Below are positions 1 through 8,364 of a stretch of 64,000 nucleotides of DNA, piece by piece. Under the pieces are notes generated by a model. It saw only the letters and a program-made list of their open reading frames with translations. It ran no database searches and was not told the origin of the DNA. The stretch is from 2-02-FULL-55-14 sp964473365 (GTDB taxonomy: Bacteria; Bacteroidota; Ignavibacteria; UBA10030), in NCBI GenBank assembly GCA_964473365.1, contig CAYYOV010000009.1, forward strand, positions 1-64,000. Direction: 5' to 3'. Both the position numbers and the translations under genes were made by a program. The number at the start of each line of letters is the position of its first letter. Positions within the stretch are counted from its first letter, which is position 1.

Positions 1-1135
1 AGATCTCGTCGATAATGGCGCCGGCGCCGAGGGCCGGGTCCACGGCGATGCCGAGGCGCTTTGCCGCTGCACGCAGTCCGGATTCGTCGAGGCCTGAGAG
101 AGCTTCTCCCGTTCGCTCCTTGATCGCGTCGAACATCGAAACACGTCTCCACGGCGGCGTGAAGTCGATCGTCGCATCCCCCACCACCACCTTTGGGGAC
201 CCGTTCAATTCCGTCGCAACACGGCTGATCATCTCTTCGACGAGCGACATCATCCACGTATAGTCCCGGTACGCGACGTACACCTCGAGCATGGTGAACT
301 CAGGATTATGCGTCCGGTCCATGCCCTCGTTCCGAAAATCCTTCGAGATCTCGTAGACGGCGTCGAATCCGCCGACGATCAGACGCTTGAGATACAGCTC
401 ATCCGCGATCCGAAGATAGAGGTCTGCATCCAGCGCATTGTGGTGCGTCTTGAACGGACGGGCCGACGCACCACCGTACAGCGGCTGAAGGACGGGCGTC
501 TCCACCTCGAGGATCCCCCGTTCGTCCAGGAAACGCCGCATCGTGCCGATGATCTTGGCACGCTTCACGAAGACCTCACGAACAGACGGATTGACCATGA
601 GGTCCACGTACCGTTGACGATACCGGATCTCCTTATCTGACAGCGGGTCGAAGACGATCTTCGTCCCATCGGGCTGAACCTGCTCCTTCGCGATCGGCAC
701 GGGTCGGATCGATTTCGCGAGCAAGACCAGCGAGGCGACGTGAACCGAGACCTCGCCGGTGCGGGTGCGGAACACGAAGCCGTTGACCCCAATGATATCT
801 CCCAGGTCCATCAATCGGAACAGGTCATAGGCGTCGCCCAGATCATCCCGCTTCAGATAGACCTGTATTCGTCCGGCCGAATCCTGGAGATGGCAAAACG
901 ACGCTTTCCCCATGCGCCGGATCGACATGATGCGACCCGCGATCGAAACGTCCATCCGCGGTCCATCATCTTTGAACGTCGCCAGGATCTCCGCCGTGGT
1001 GGTCGTCCGGTCGAATGCATACGGGTACGGATCGATCCCCTTCGCCCGGAGTTCACGCAATTCCTCCCGGCGGCGGACCATTTGGTCGTTCAAATCGTCA
1101 AGCGGATGCGGCGTCGTTCCGTCTGATTCACTCAT
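1..1135 (-). CDS. lysS: Lysyl-tRNA synthetase, class II (3' end outside window)
   Basis: Charges tRNA-Lys with lysine in the cytoplasm. The first 378 codons are visible, from the ATG at 1135 (MSESDGTTPHPLDDL...) to the window edge; bacterial LysS is about 500 residues, so roughly a quarter is missing. An N-terminal OB-fold anticodon-binding domain (about residues 55-160: VSIAGRIMSIRRMGK, then HLQDSAGRIQVYL) is followed by the class II catalytic core with motif 1 (KRAKIIGTMRRFLDERG, ETPVLQ) and motif 2 (FRNEGMDRTHNPEFT). No frame disruption is seen. It lies 21 bases downstream of malQ on the same strand, probably at the distal end of the operon that starts at the promoter near 6950. Read by hand because the open frame has no stop in the window. 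Confidence 0.93.
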   Translation of the reverse strand, partial: MSESDGTTPHPLDDLNDQMVRRREELRELRAKGIDPYPYAFDRTTTTAEILATFKDDGPRMDVSIAGRIMSIRRMGKASFCHLQDSAGRIQVYLKRDDLGDAYDLFRLMDLGDIIGVNGFVFRTRTGEVSVHVASLVLLAKSIRPVPIAKEQVQPDGTKIVFDPLSDKEIRYRQRYVDLMVNPSVREVFVKRAKIIGTMRRFLDERGILEVETPVLQPLYGGASARPFKTHHNALDADLYLRIADELYLKRLIVGGFDAVYEISKDFRNEGMDRTHNPEFTMLEVYVAYRDYTWMMSLVEEMISRVATELNGSPKVVVGDATIDFTPPWRRVSMFDAIKERTGEALSGLDESGLRAAAKRLGIAVDPALGAGAIIDEI

Positions 1136-1156
1136 GGTGTTCGTACAGAGGGTTGG

Positions 1157-2698
1157 TCAAGGCTGGACACGGCCGGCCGGATATGCCGGCAACGTCAGAC
1201 GATCCGGGCTGCATCGATTGGAGAGGGCCGTCCATTCGTAGAGACGCTCGGCGTGTTGAGGCCCCACGAGCGTCCAGGAGAACCGCCATTCCCAGTTGCC
1301 GTCGGTCGTGCCCGGCAAATTCATGCGATGCTCCGACCCAAGTTCGAGCACGTCCTGGAATGGGACGACGGCCATGTCGGCGACAGAATTGAAGGCGGCG
1401 CGGATCATCGCCTGTGTGACCGACGTCCCCTGAGTGGCGAGATACCGCTCCGCAAACGCGCGCTCATGCTCCGTCGCCGTGCGGGACCACCCCGCCGTGG
1501 TGTCGTTGTCGTGCGTTCCCGTATACACGACGCAATGTGGTCCGTAGTTATGCGGTAGGAATGCATTCTCCGGTCCGCCTGCAAAAGCGAACTGAAGGAC
1601 CTTCATCCCTGGAAGCTCGAATGCATCACGCAATGCCGTCACTTCCGGAGTGATGACTCCCAGGTCCTCCGCAATGATCGGCAGGTCTTTGAGCTGGCGT
1701 CGGACCGTCGTAAACAGCTCATGCCCCGGGGCCTTGACCCAGCGGCCCTTGACCGCCGTCTTCTCCGACGCCGGGATCTCCCAATATCCTTCGAACCCCC
1801 GAAAGTGGTCGACGCGGACGATGTCAAACAGGGCCAAGGTGGCCCGGAATCGATCGACCCACCATTTGAACTTTCGTTCCTTCATCACATCCCAACGGTA
1901 CAACGGATTCCCCCACCGTTGACCTGTCACGCTGAAATAGTCGGGTGGGACGCCTGCAACAACGGTCGGCTCCCCCTTGGTGTTGAGATGGAACAGCTCC
2001 TGGTGCGACCAGACATCCGAGCTATGGTGTGCGACGAAGATCGGGATGTCGCCGACAAGTTTGACATTCCGATCGTTCGCATACCGCTTCAGCGCGTTCC
2101 ACTGTCGCCGGAAGCACCACTGGACGAACTGATGATGACGCACAAGGTCGGCATGGTCCTTTCGTGCCTGGCGCAGTGCAGCTGCATCTCGCTTCGCAAG
2201 CGGTGCCGGCCACGTCGTCCAGATCCCTCCCCCGTGGACCTCATTCAGCGCCTGGAAAAGCGCATAGTCGTCAAGCCAGCTCCGCTCCGACCGGCAGAAC
2301 GTCTCGAACGCCGTGCGGTCCGTTGCAGTAGATGCGGCGAAGAATCGACGCGAGGCGGTCAAGAGCGCCTTCGTTCGCAGCGGTATGGCACGCCCGAAGT
2401 CGACTTTGTTCTCCGGGAAGGATGGCCACGATGCAAGGTCGGCGTCCGTGAGCCAGCCATGGCTCTTCAACTCCTCAAGGTCGATGACGAGCGGATTGCC
2501 CGCGAACGCCGACAGCGACATGTACGGAGAGTTCGCCAATCCACCAGGTCCGAGCGGCAGCATCTGCCAGAGCTGTTGGCCCGCGAGGACGAGCCAGTCG
2601 ACGAAGTGATATGCGGACGGACCGAGGTCGCCGTTGCCGTGCGGACCCGGAAGCGATGTCAGATGGAGTAGGATCCCAGCAGATCGGGAGAATCGCAT
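1157..2698 (-). CDS. malQ: 4-alpha-glucanotransferase (amylomaltase, GH77)
   Basis: Transfers alpha-1,4-glucan segments between maltodextrins in glycogen/maltodextrin metabolism; cytosolic, no signal peptide. It is 513 residues, normal for short bacterial MalQ. The N-terminus SAGILLHLTSLPGPHGNGDLG is typical of GH77. The catalytic residues are visible: nucleophile D297 in RVDHFRG, acid/base E344 in IAEDLG, and D397 in GTHDND. The start is ATG at 2698, four bases after the pseudouridine synthase stop, so the two are probably cotranscribed. No other maltose or glycogen genes are nearby, so it seems to ride in a housekeeping operon. Confidence 0.95.
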   Translation of the reverse strand: MRFSRSAGILLHLTSLPGPHGNGDLGPSAYHFVDWLVLAGQQLWQMLPLGPGGLANSPYMSLSAFAGNPLVIDLEELKSHGWLTDADLASWPSFPENKVDFGRAIPLRTKALLTASRRFFAASTATDRTAFETFCRSERSWLDDYALFQALNEVHGGGIWTTWPAPLAKRDAAALRQARKDHADLVRHHQFVQWCFRRQWNALKRYANDRNVKLVGDIPIFVAHHSSDVWSHQELFHLNTKGEPTVVAGVPPDYFSVTGQRWGNPLYRWDVMKERKFKWWVDRFRATLALFDIVRVDHFRGFEGYWEIPASEKTAVKGRWVKAPGHELFTTVRRQLKDLPIIAEDLGVITPEVTALRDAFELPGMKVLQFAFAGGPENAFLPHNYGPHCVVYTGTHDNDTTAGWSRTATEHERAFAERYLATQGTSVTQAMIRAAFNSVADMAVVPFQDVLELGSEHRMNLPGTTDGNWEWRFSWTLVGPQHAERLYEWTALSNRCSPDRLTLPAYPAGRVQP

Positions 2699-2702
2699 TC
2701 GT

Positions 2703-3488
2703 TCATCCTTGCCGTTGCCGGCGACGAGCGCCCGTCCGGGGCTCCTGCCCCGTCTTGCGTCGCAGCCATTGCACTTCTTCTTTCGTTAGAAATCTCCAGG
2801 ACCCGCGCGGCACACCAGACGCCGTCAGCCCTGCGTACGAGATACGATCGAGCTGCCGCACATCGTGGCCCACAGCCTCGAACATCCGCCGCACCTCACG
2901 ATTCCTTCCCTCTCCGATCGAAAGGACGATCTTCTTTCGCTTGCTTCCCTCGACCACTTCGATCTCCTGCGCCTTCGCGATCCCGTCCTCGAGCCGGACG
3001 CCACGATGCAATTTCGAGATCTCGTCGTCCTGCACCGGCCGGGCCGTCGTCACGCGATACACGCGTTCCACTTCGAATTTCGGATGCAGCAGAGCATGCG
3101 CAAGGACGCCATCGTTCGTCAGCAAGAGCACGCCCGTCGTGTTGCGGTCGAGTCGACCGACCGGATAGACGCGCTGGCGCACCCGGACGTAGTCCATGAC
3201 AGTCTTGCGTCCGCGCTCATCGCTGAGCGTTGTGATCGAATCCTTGTCCTTGTTCAGGAGGATGTAGACCAGCTTTTCGGCAAGTCCGACCATCCGACCC
3301 TCGACCATGACGCGATCGCGGGTCGGGTCAACGCGAACGCCGAGCGATGTGACCGGCTTTCCGTTGATCGTGACCGCCCCCTCGGCGATGAGTGCGTCCA
3401 TCTTCCGACGAGACCCGAGCCCCGCCATCGCGAGGTAGCGGTTCAGTCGAACAGGCGCTTGATAAAGCCCGAGATCTTTTCTTTCCAC
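2703..3488 (-). CDS. rluB: Pseudouridine synthase, RsuA/RluB family
   Basis: Makes pseudouridine in ribosomal RNA, by family 23S (RluB) or 16S (RsuA). It has an N-terminal S4 RNA-binding domain (about 14-60, RLNRYLAMAGLGSRRK) and a catalytic domain with D114 in GRLDRNTTGVLLLTNDG. It is 261 residues. The start is GTG at 3488; the next in-frame ATG would cut into the S4 domain. The start lies inside scpB and overlaps it by 46 bases. The same order scpA-scpB-rluB is common in bacteria, which favours RluB over RsuA. The C-terminus is basic (RRKTGQEPRTGARRRQRQG). Confidence 0.9.
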   Translation of the reverse strand: MERKDLGLYQAPVRLNRYLAMAGLGSRRKMDALIAEGAVTINGKPVTSLGVRVDPTRDRVMVEGRMVGLAEKLVYILLNKDKDSITTLSDERGRKTVMDYVRVRQRVYPVGRLDRNTTGVLLLTNDGVLAHALLHPKFEVERVYRVTTARPVQDDEISKLHRGVRLEDGIAKAQEIEVVEGSKRKKIVLSIGEGRNREVRRMFEAVGHDVRQLDRISYAGLTASGVPRGSWRFLTKEEVQWLRRKTGQEPRTGARRRQRQG

Positions 3489-4525
3489 GATTGCCAGCGA
3501 TTGCGGGAGTGAGCCGGAGCTGCTGCCGAGGTCTCCGCGGGACCCTCGGACTCAGGCGTCGATCCGTCATCACCAGTCGCGACGGTCGGCGGCGACATTT
3601 CTGTGACCACGGGTTCCGGTGCGGCGGGCTGTTCGGACTCGATGGTTGGTGCGGGAACCTCTGCCTCTACGGGGCGTTCTTCGACCGCGGGCTGCGCGTC
3701 GAATGGAAGCTCGACGGTGGAGCGCGTCTTCAGCTCCCGCTTCGATGTCCGGGGGACGATCTCCACCGACGAGTCGCCCAGTCCCGAGCGTTTCTTCGGG
3801 ATGTGCGGCAGACGCGACTTGAAGTCCTCGTCGGTCTTCGCTTGATCCGCGGCGGCCTGTGCCTCGAGCATCCGTCGCTCGGTTTCGAACTGCGTCTCCC
3901 CGAGGATCTCTTCGATCTCGCGCGGTCGCGGTAGGTCCGTGATCTCGTTCAGGCCGAAATGCTTCAGGAAATCACGCGTCGTCCCGTACAAGAGCGGACG
4001 TCCGACGGTTTCCGCACGTCCCGTGACGGCGATGAGCTCCTTCTCAAGAAGGGTCTTCAACACGTAGTCGCAGTTCACGCCGCGGATGGATTCCACTTCC
4101 CCCTTCGAGATCGGCTGCTTGTACGCGATGATGGCAAGCGTCTCAACGCCAGACTGTGAGAGCTTGCGTCTTCCTTGTTCCCTGCGAAGCTTTCCGAGCC
4201 AATCCGCGTATTCTTTGTGCGTGGCGAATTGGAAGCCGCCGGCGATAGGAAGGATGCGATACGGCCTGCCAGCCGCCCGATATTCGTCATTCAGTTCCTT
4301 GACGATCGCACGGATCGCGTCGGCCTCGATCTTGCGCTCCTCCCCGCTCCCTGCCGGCGCGCTGTACTCGTAAATCGCCTTCAGCTGTTTGACCGACAAC
4401 GGCTCTTCAGCGGCAAAGATGAGCGCCTCGATGAGCGACTTCATCGTTCCCGGGACTTGCAGGGCCGTGGGGACGGGCGCTGATGGTTCGGTCGATCCGG
4501 ACGGTATGAGTTCGTCCTCGTTCAC
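3443..4525 (-). CDS. scpB: Segregation and condensation protein ScpB
   Basis: Winged-helix subunit of the SMC-ScpA-ScpB condensin that compacts and segregates chromosomes. The core (about 28-200) has KSLIEALIFAAEEPLSVKQL and the family signature SGVETLAIIAYKQPISKGE. At 360 residues it is longer than usual (about 200) because of a low-complexity Pro/Glu/Ala C-terminal extension (about 225-345) ending in a basic WQSWKEKISGFIKRLFD. The GTG start at 4525 overlaps the scpA TGA (GTGA), so the genes are translationally coupled. An alternative ATG at 4444 would start directly at the conserved core. Confidence 0.93.
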   Translation of the reverse strand: MNEDELIPSGSTEPSAPVPTALQVPGTMKSLIEALIFAAEEPLSVKQLKAIYEYSAPAGSGEERKIEADAIRAIVKELNDEYRAAGRPYRILPIAGGFQFATHKEYADWLGKLRREQGRRKLSQSGVETLAIIAYKQPISKGEVESIRGVNCDYVLKTLLEKELIAVTGRAETVGRPLLYGTTRDFLKHFGLNEITDLPRPREIEEILGETQFETERRMLEAQAAADQAKTDEDFKSRLPHIPKKRSGLGDSSVEIVPRTSKRELKTRSTVELPFDAQPAVEERPVEAEVPAPTIESEQPAAPEPVVTEMSPPTVATGDDGSTPESEGPAETSAAAPAHSRNRWQSWKEKISGFIKRLFD

Positions 4526-5247
4526 GCCACATTCCTCATGATGAAGAGATCGCCGAACGGGTCGGCCTGGCGAACGACAACCTGCCGGGCACGAATGACT
4601 TCCAAAAGAGCGAGGAACGTCACCACAATGCGGATGCGCTCGCGCATCTCCCGGACCAGGTCGAAGAAGGTCCCCTCCGACCGACGACTGAAGAAGTCGA
4701 CGATGAACGCCATCTGCTCTTCGATCGTTACATTCACCCGGATGATCTCGTGCACGGTCCGCTTCGGCACGCGGTCCATGGCATATTGGAACGACGCAAT
4801 GAGGTCGAACAAGCTCACATCGCGTACCAGATCATCGGCGGTCTCGACGGGCAGTTCTACCGGATCGGACTCCCGGTATCCACGAGTCGACAGCAACATT
4901 GCCTCGGCCTCGAGTCCTCGCATCCCTTCGGCAACTTCCTTGAATCGTTTGTACTCCACGAGCCGCTTCACCAGGCTCGCGCGCGGATCCTCATCTTCCA
5001 CCTCTCCGCCCGGTTCGGGCGGGAGCAACATCTTCACCTTGATCTGCATCAGCTCGGCAGCCATCACGACGAACTCTCCAGCGATCTCCAGGTCAAGCTG
5101 CTGCATGTAGTGGATGTATTCGAGGAACTCCTTCGTGATCCGGGCGATCGGGATGTCGTAGATGTCCAGTTCGTCCCGCTTGATGAAGAACAGCAGCAGG
5201 TCGAGCGGACCTTCGAAATCCTGGAGTTTGACGGCGTACGTGTTCAT
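4522..5247 (-). CDS. scpA: Segregation and condensation protein ScpA (kleisin)
   Basis: Kleisin that bridges the SMC ATPase heads and recruits ScpB. The hallmark FEGPLDLLLFFIKRDELDIYDIPI is split over residues 12-35, followed by ITKEFLEYIHYMQQLDLEIAGEFVVMAAELMQIK, typical of the kleisin N-terminal SMC-binding helices. The length of 241 residues is normal. The start is ATG at 5247, 14 bases after the trpS stop, and it overlaps scpB by four bases. SMC itself is not in the window. Confidence 0.95.
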   Translation of the reverse strand: MNTYAVKLQDFEGPLDLLLFFIKRDELDIYDIPIARITKEFLEYIHYMQQLDLEIAGEFVVMAAELMQIKVKMLLPPEPGGEVEDEDPRASLVKRLVEYKRFKEVAEGMRGLEAEAMLLSTRGYRESDPVELPVETADDLVRDVSLFDLIASFQYAMDRVPKRTVHEIIRVNVTIEEQMAFIVDFFSRRSEGTFFDLVREMRERIRIVVTFLALLEVIRARQVVVRQADPFGDLFIMRNVA

Positions 5248-5261
5248 GGCGCGTGCGGGGA

Positions 5262-6293
5262 TCAGCCTAGGTGCATCACGTGGTGGACACGGCCCATCGT
5301 CTCGGTGGCGACCACACGAGCGCGGGCTTCGCCCTCATGGAGGATCGAACGTACTTCGTCCGGCTTCGAGGCATACGTCTCGCGACGTTCGCGGATCGGA
5401 CCGGTCGCTTCGACGATCCGAGCCGCACATTTTGTCTTGCAGTCGACGCAACCGAGCTGTCCCGATTCGCAACCCTGCCGGATGTCAGCCGTCCCCTCCG
5501 GATTGAACTTCTGATGATACGAAAAGACGAGGCATACGTCCGGACGTCCAGGATCATTGCGACGAACTTTCTGAGGATCGGTAACCGCTGAGCGCATCTT
5601 CTTGGCGATCTCGTCGGCAGAGTCGGACAGAAGGATCGAGTTGCCGAGCGACTTGCTCATCTTTCGTCCGTCGAGTCCCGGCAGCCGGGGAAATTTCGTG
5701 ACGCGCCCTTCAGGTTCGGGGAACACCTCGCCATATTGTGAATTGAAACGCCGGGCGATCTCGCGTGTGATCTCGATATGAGGTAACTGATCTTCGCCTA
5801 CCGGAACGACCTCGCCGCGATAGAGCAGGATGTCAGCTGCTTGGAGGACAGGATACCCCAAATGTCCGTACGCGACCGTCTCGAGCTCGAGGTCACGTAC
5901 CTGCTCTTTGAGGCTAGGATTCCGTTCGAGCCGAGCCGTGGTGATGAGCATCGAAAAGAGCAGATGAAGCTCGGTGTGTTGCTTCACCTGGGACTGGCGG
6001 AAGATCGGGCTCCGCGTCGGATCGATGCCGGCCGCAAGCCAGTCGACGACCATTTCGAACGAATTCGACTCGAGCGATCGGGAATCGGGGTCGGTCGTCA
6101 GCGCGTGGTAATCGGCGATGAGATGGTAATTCTGAAACTCCTCCTGCAAGGCGACCCAATTCTCGAGGGCTCCCACAAGATGGCCGAGATGCAACTTGCC
6201 CGTCGGGCGCATCCCGCTCAGAATGACCCGCTTCTTGGATGGTGTCAGGGGACCGATACTCCTTGAGTGGAGCCCGGTGACGGATCGCCTCAC
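5262..6293 (-). CDS. trpS: Tryptophanyl-tRNA synthetase
   Basis: Class I aminoacyl-tRNA synthetase charging tRNA-Trp. The HIGH-type motif is KLHLGHLVG (about 33-41) and the KMSKS loop is GRKMSKSLGNS (209-219). The length of 343 residues is normal for TrpS; about 20 of these precede the usual start RVILSGMRPTGK, because the only in-frame initiator is GTG at 6293. A Cys cluster in the C-terminal third (QGCESGQLGCVDCKTKC) is the pattern seen in many bacterial TrpS that bind a metal or Fe-S centre. It lies between the HNH nuclease gene (22-base gap) and scpA (14-base gap). Confidence 0.95.
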   Translation of the reverse strand: MRRSVTGLHSRSIGPLTPSKKRVILSGMRPTGKLHLGHLVGALENWVALQEEFQNYHLIADYHALTTDPDSRSLESNSFEMVVDWLAAGIDPTRSPIFRQSQVKQHTELHLLFSMLITTARLERNPSLKEQVRDLELETVAYGHLGYPVLQAADILLYRGEVVPVGEDQLPHIEITREIARRFNSQYGEVFPEPEGRVTKFPRLPGLDGRKMSKSLGNSILLSDSADEIAKKMRSAVTDPQKVRRNDPGRPDVCLVFSYHQKFNPEGTADIRQGCESGQLGCVDCKTKCAARIVEATGPIRERRETYASKPDEVRSILHEGEARARVVATETMGRVHHVMHLG

Positions 6294-6315
6294 GGCGGCC
6301 GGCAGCGGGGGCGTG

Positions 6316-6777
6316 TCAATTCATGAAGAGGTACGGCTTCCAGTGATCGTCGACAGAGCCGACGAAGTGCCGCAGGAACATCACATGATTCGGACGGATC
6401 GGTCGACGGCGGAGGACCATGTTCGCCTCATGCGGCATCCGATCACCCTTCCGATTGTTGCAGCCAACACACGCAGCGACGAGGTTCTCCCAGCTATCGG
6501 AGCCGCCTCGCGCTCGAGGGATGATATGGTCGACTGTCAGCGTTTGGTCGGTACGTCCGCAATACTGGCACACATGGCCATCGCGACGCAACACATTCTT
6601 TCGAGAGAGCACGATCTTCTTGTAGGGCACACGCACGAACACCGCCAAGCGCACCACACTCGGGAACGGCATCGATGACGACACGGAGCGAAGTCGTTTC
6701 CCGTCAGAAGCCGCGATCAACTCGGCCTTTCCCAGCCAAAGCAGTCCGATGGCCTTCCGTACGTTGCAAACGCTCAA
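6316..6777 (-). CDS. HNH endonuclease family protein
   Basis: Small HNH nuclease-fold protein of the widespread chromosomal family seen next to housekeeping genes; its substrate is not established. A zinc-ribbon/HNH core is visible: C70-x2-C73, D83-H84 in LTVDHIIPRARGG, N98, C103-x2-C106 and N107-N108. The conserved tail is NHVMFLRHFVGSVDDHWKPYL. The given start is a TTG at 6777 that encodes a conserved Leu of the family block VLVLNxNYEPLSVCN. Bases 6778-6814 continue this block in frame (RVLVLNHNYEP), so translation must begin further upstream. No ATG, GTG or TTG is in frame there; candidates are ATT at 6846 or CTG at 6879, near an AGGAGA ribosome-binding sequence at 6865-6870. Confidence 0.85.
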   Translation of the reverse strand: MSVCNVRKAIGLLWLGKAELIAASDGKRLRSVSSSMPFPSVVRLAVFVRVPYKKIVLSRKNVLRRDGHVCQYCGRTDQTLTVDHIIPRARGGSDSWENLVAACVGCNNRKGDRMPHEANMVLRRRPIRPNHVMFLRHFVGSVDDHWKPYLFMN

Positions 6778-6933
6778 CGGCTCGTAGTTGTGGTTCAGAA
6801 CCAGGACCCTGCTCCCAGAAAGCCCAAACCCACGATGAACCTCAATGGTTGCGCTGAAGACCTGTCTCCTCTGATTCAGGTTAGAGAACTCTGCTCAAAC
6901 ACTGCTTGAGGATTGCTCTGAATAACTCAGAAA

Positions 6934-6962
6934 AATATAGCCGATTCGACACCCAGAGTCAA
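6934..6962 (-). promoter_or_regulatory. Strong sigma70-type promoter of the HNH-trpS-scpAB operon
   Basis: Reading the minus strand, TTGACT (6962-6957) and TATATT (6939-6934) are separated by exactly 17 bases, close to the sigma70 consensus. Transcription should begin near 6927, about 55-80 bases before the candidate starts of the HNH gene, and run through trpS, scpA, scpB, rluB, malQ and lysS. The -35 box overlaps the stop region of aroC (stop at 6959). Confidence 0.8.
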
Positions 6963-8176
6963 GAATTCGCTCGTTTTTTGGGTGTTTTCCCATTCTTGCC
7001 ATCGCCATATCGACTGTAGCGTTCTCGGACCTCCGCGAGCGAATCTCCCCCAAACTTCTCGAGGAATGCGTTCGCGAGAACTGGTGCGATGACCGCCTCC
7101 GCGATGACCGCTGCCGCAGGGACTGCGCAAGCATCGGACCTCTCATAGCGACCTTTGGATGCTTTTCCCGTGCGGATATTGATGGAGGCAAGCGGTGACA
7201 CCAACGTGGCAATGGGCTTCATGGCCCCATGGATCACGATCGGCATCCCATTCGTCACTCCGCCCTCCAAGCCACCAGCTCGATTCGACGCACGACCGAT
7301 ACGACCTCCTCGGACCTTGAATGCATCGTGAACTTCCGACCCCCGGCGTCGTGCGTTGGAAAACCCATCTCCAAATTCCACCCCTTTGACCGCCGGGATT
7401 GCCATCACGGCCTGAGCGAGCAAGCCATCGAGCTTGCGGTCTGCCGCAACATAGCTTCCGAGCCCGATCGGCACTCCTGTCGCCAGGACCTCGAAGATCC
7501 CGCCGAGCGTGTCCCCTTGCTTTCTCGCCTTGCGTATCGCTGCGATCGCTTTTGCGGCCGTGCTCTGGTCGAGCATCCGGACCTCTGAACGATCTGCTTC
7601 TTCGGTGACCTTGTATGCCCCGCATGAAGCACGCGCATACGAGGCGATCTTCCGATCGACACCCGCCCGATCCGGTATGGCAGCGGGGCCGATGGCGATG
7701 ACGTGGCTCCCGATGAACAGGCCGACATCCTCCAGAAACTTGCGGACGACCGTCGCGCACGCGACACGGACCGCCGTTTCGCGCGCGCTCGCCCGTTCGA
7801 TGACGTTCCGCAGATCGTCATGACGATATTTTACCGCGCCTACATAGTCGGCGTGCCCAGGGCGTGGAATAAGAACCGGCTCGACGCCAGCACCGTCGCC
7901 TTCAACGGCCAACACGTTGAGCCAATGCTCATGATCGATGTTCTCGATCTGGAGCGCGACCGGGGCTCCCGTTGTCCTGCCAAATCGCACGCCGGCGACG
8001 ATCTCCACTTTGTCCTTTTCGATGCGCATGCGTCCGCCTCGACCATACCCCTGCTGTCGCCGATGGAGTTGGTGGTCGATGTAGCTTTTGGCGATCTCGA
8101 TCCCAGCCGGCAAACCTTCAATGATGCCGGTGAGGAGGCGGCCGTGCGATTCTCCGGCAGTCAAAATGCGTATCAT
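6959..8176 (-). CDS. aroC: Chorismate synthase
   Basis: Last step of the shikimate pathway: converts EPSP to chorismate using reduced FMN. The signature MIRILTAGESHGRLLTGIIEG opens the protein, followed by RRQQGYGRGGRMRIE, GHADYVGAVKYRHDDLRNVIERASARET and RSELNAV-like blocks. I chose ATG 8176 over the upstream in-frame codon at 8194 because an AAGGAGA ribosome-binding site sits nine bases before it and the conserved sequence starts there (405 residues). It has its own promoter just upstream. No other aro genes are adjacent. Confidence 0.95.
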   Translation of the reverse strand: MIRILTAGESHGRLLTGIIEGLPAGIEIAKSYIDHQLHRRQQGYGRGGRMRIEKDKVEIVAGVRFGRTTGAPVALQIENIDHEHWLNVLAVEGDGAGVEPVLIPRPGHADYVGAVKYRHDDLRNVIERASARETAVRVACATVVRKFLEDVGLFIGSHVIAIGPAAIPDRAGVDRKIASYARASCGAYKVTEEADRSEVRMLDQSTAAKAIAAIRKARKQGDTLGGIFEVLATGVPIGLGSYVAADRKLDGLLAQAVMAIPAVKGVEFGDGFSNARRRGSEVHDAFKVRGGRIGRASNRAGGLEGGVTNGMPIVIHGAMKPIATLVSPLASINIRTGKASKGRYERSDACAVPAAAVIAEAVIAPVLANAFLEKFGGDSLAEVRERYSRYGDGKNGKTPKKRANS

Positions 8177-8238
8177 TCGTCGCGTCTCCTTCACGTCGTC
8201 CGACAGCCGTGGGCCCGTCCCACGGTCGTTTCATACGT

Positions 8239-8267
8239 AACATACCCCGAAATCGAAGCAGTGGCAA
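8239..8267 (-). promoter_or_regulatory. Probable aroC promoter
   Basis: On the minus strand TTGCCA (8267-8262) and TATGTT (8244-8239) are 17 bases apart, a good sigma70-like match about 60 bases before the aroC start. It lies directly after the U-tract of the htrA terminator, so aroC appears to be an independent transcription unit. Confidence 0.7.
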
Positions 8268-8313
8268 TATCGCGAAAAATGAAAAGGCGCCCCGGTTCTA
8301 CACCGGAGCGCCT
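8268..8313 (-). terminator. Rho-independent terminator after htrA
   Basis: A ten-base-pair GC-rich stem with one mismatch (8286-8295 with 8303-8312, seven-base loop) is followed on the minus strand by TTTTCATTTTT (8285-8275). It lies 52 bases after the htrA stop and ends the long leftward operon coming from 23 kb. Confidence 0.85.
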
Positions 8314-8364
8314 CTAGTGGATCGATCCTGCCGATCTGCTTCTTCGGCAGTACGTCGAAATGCG

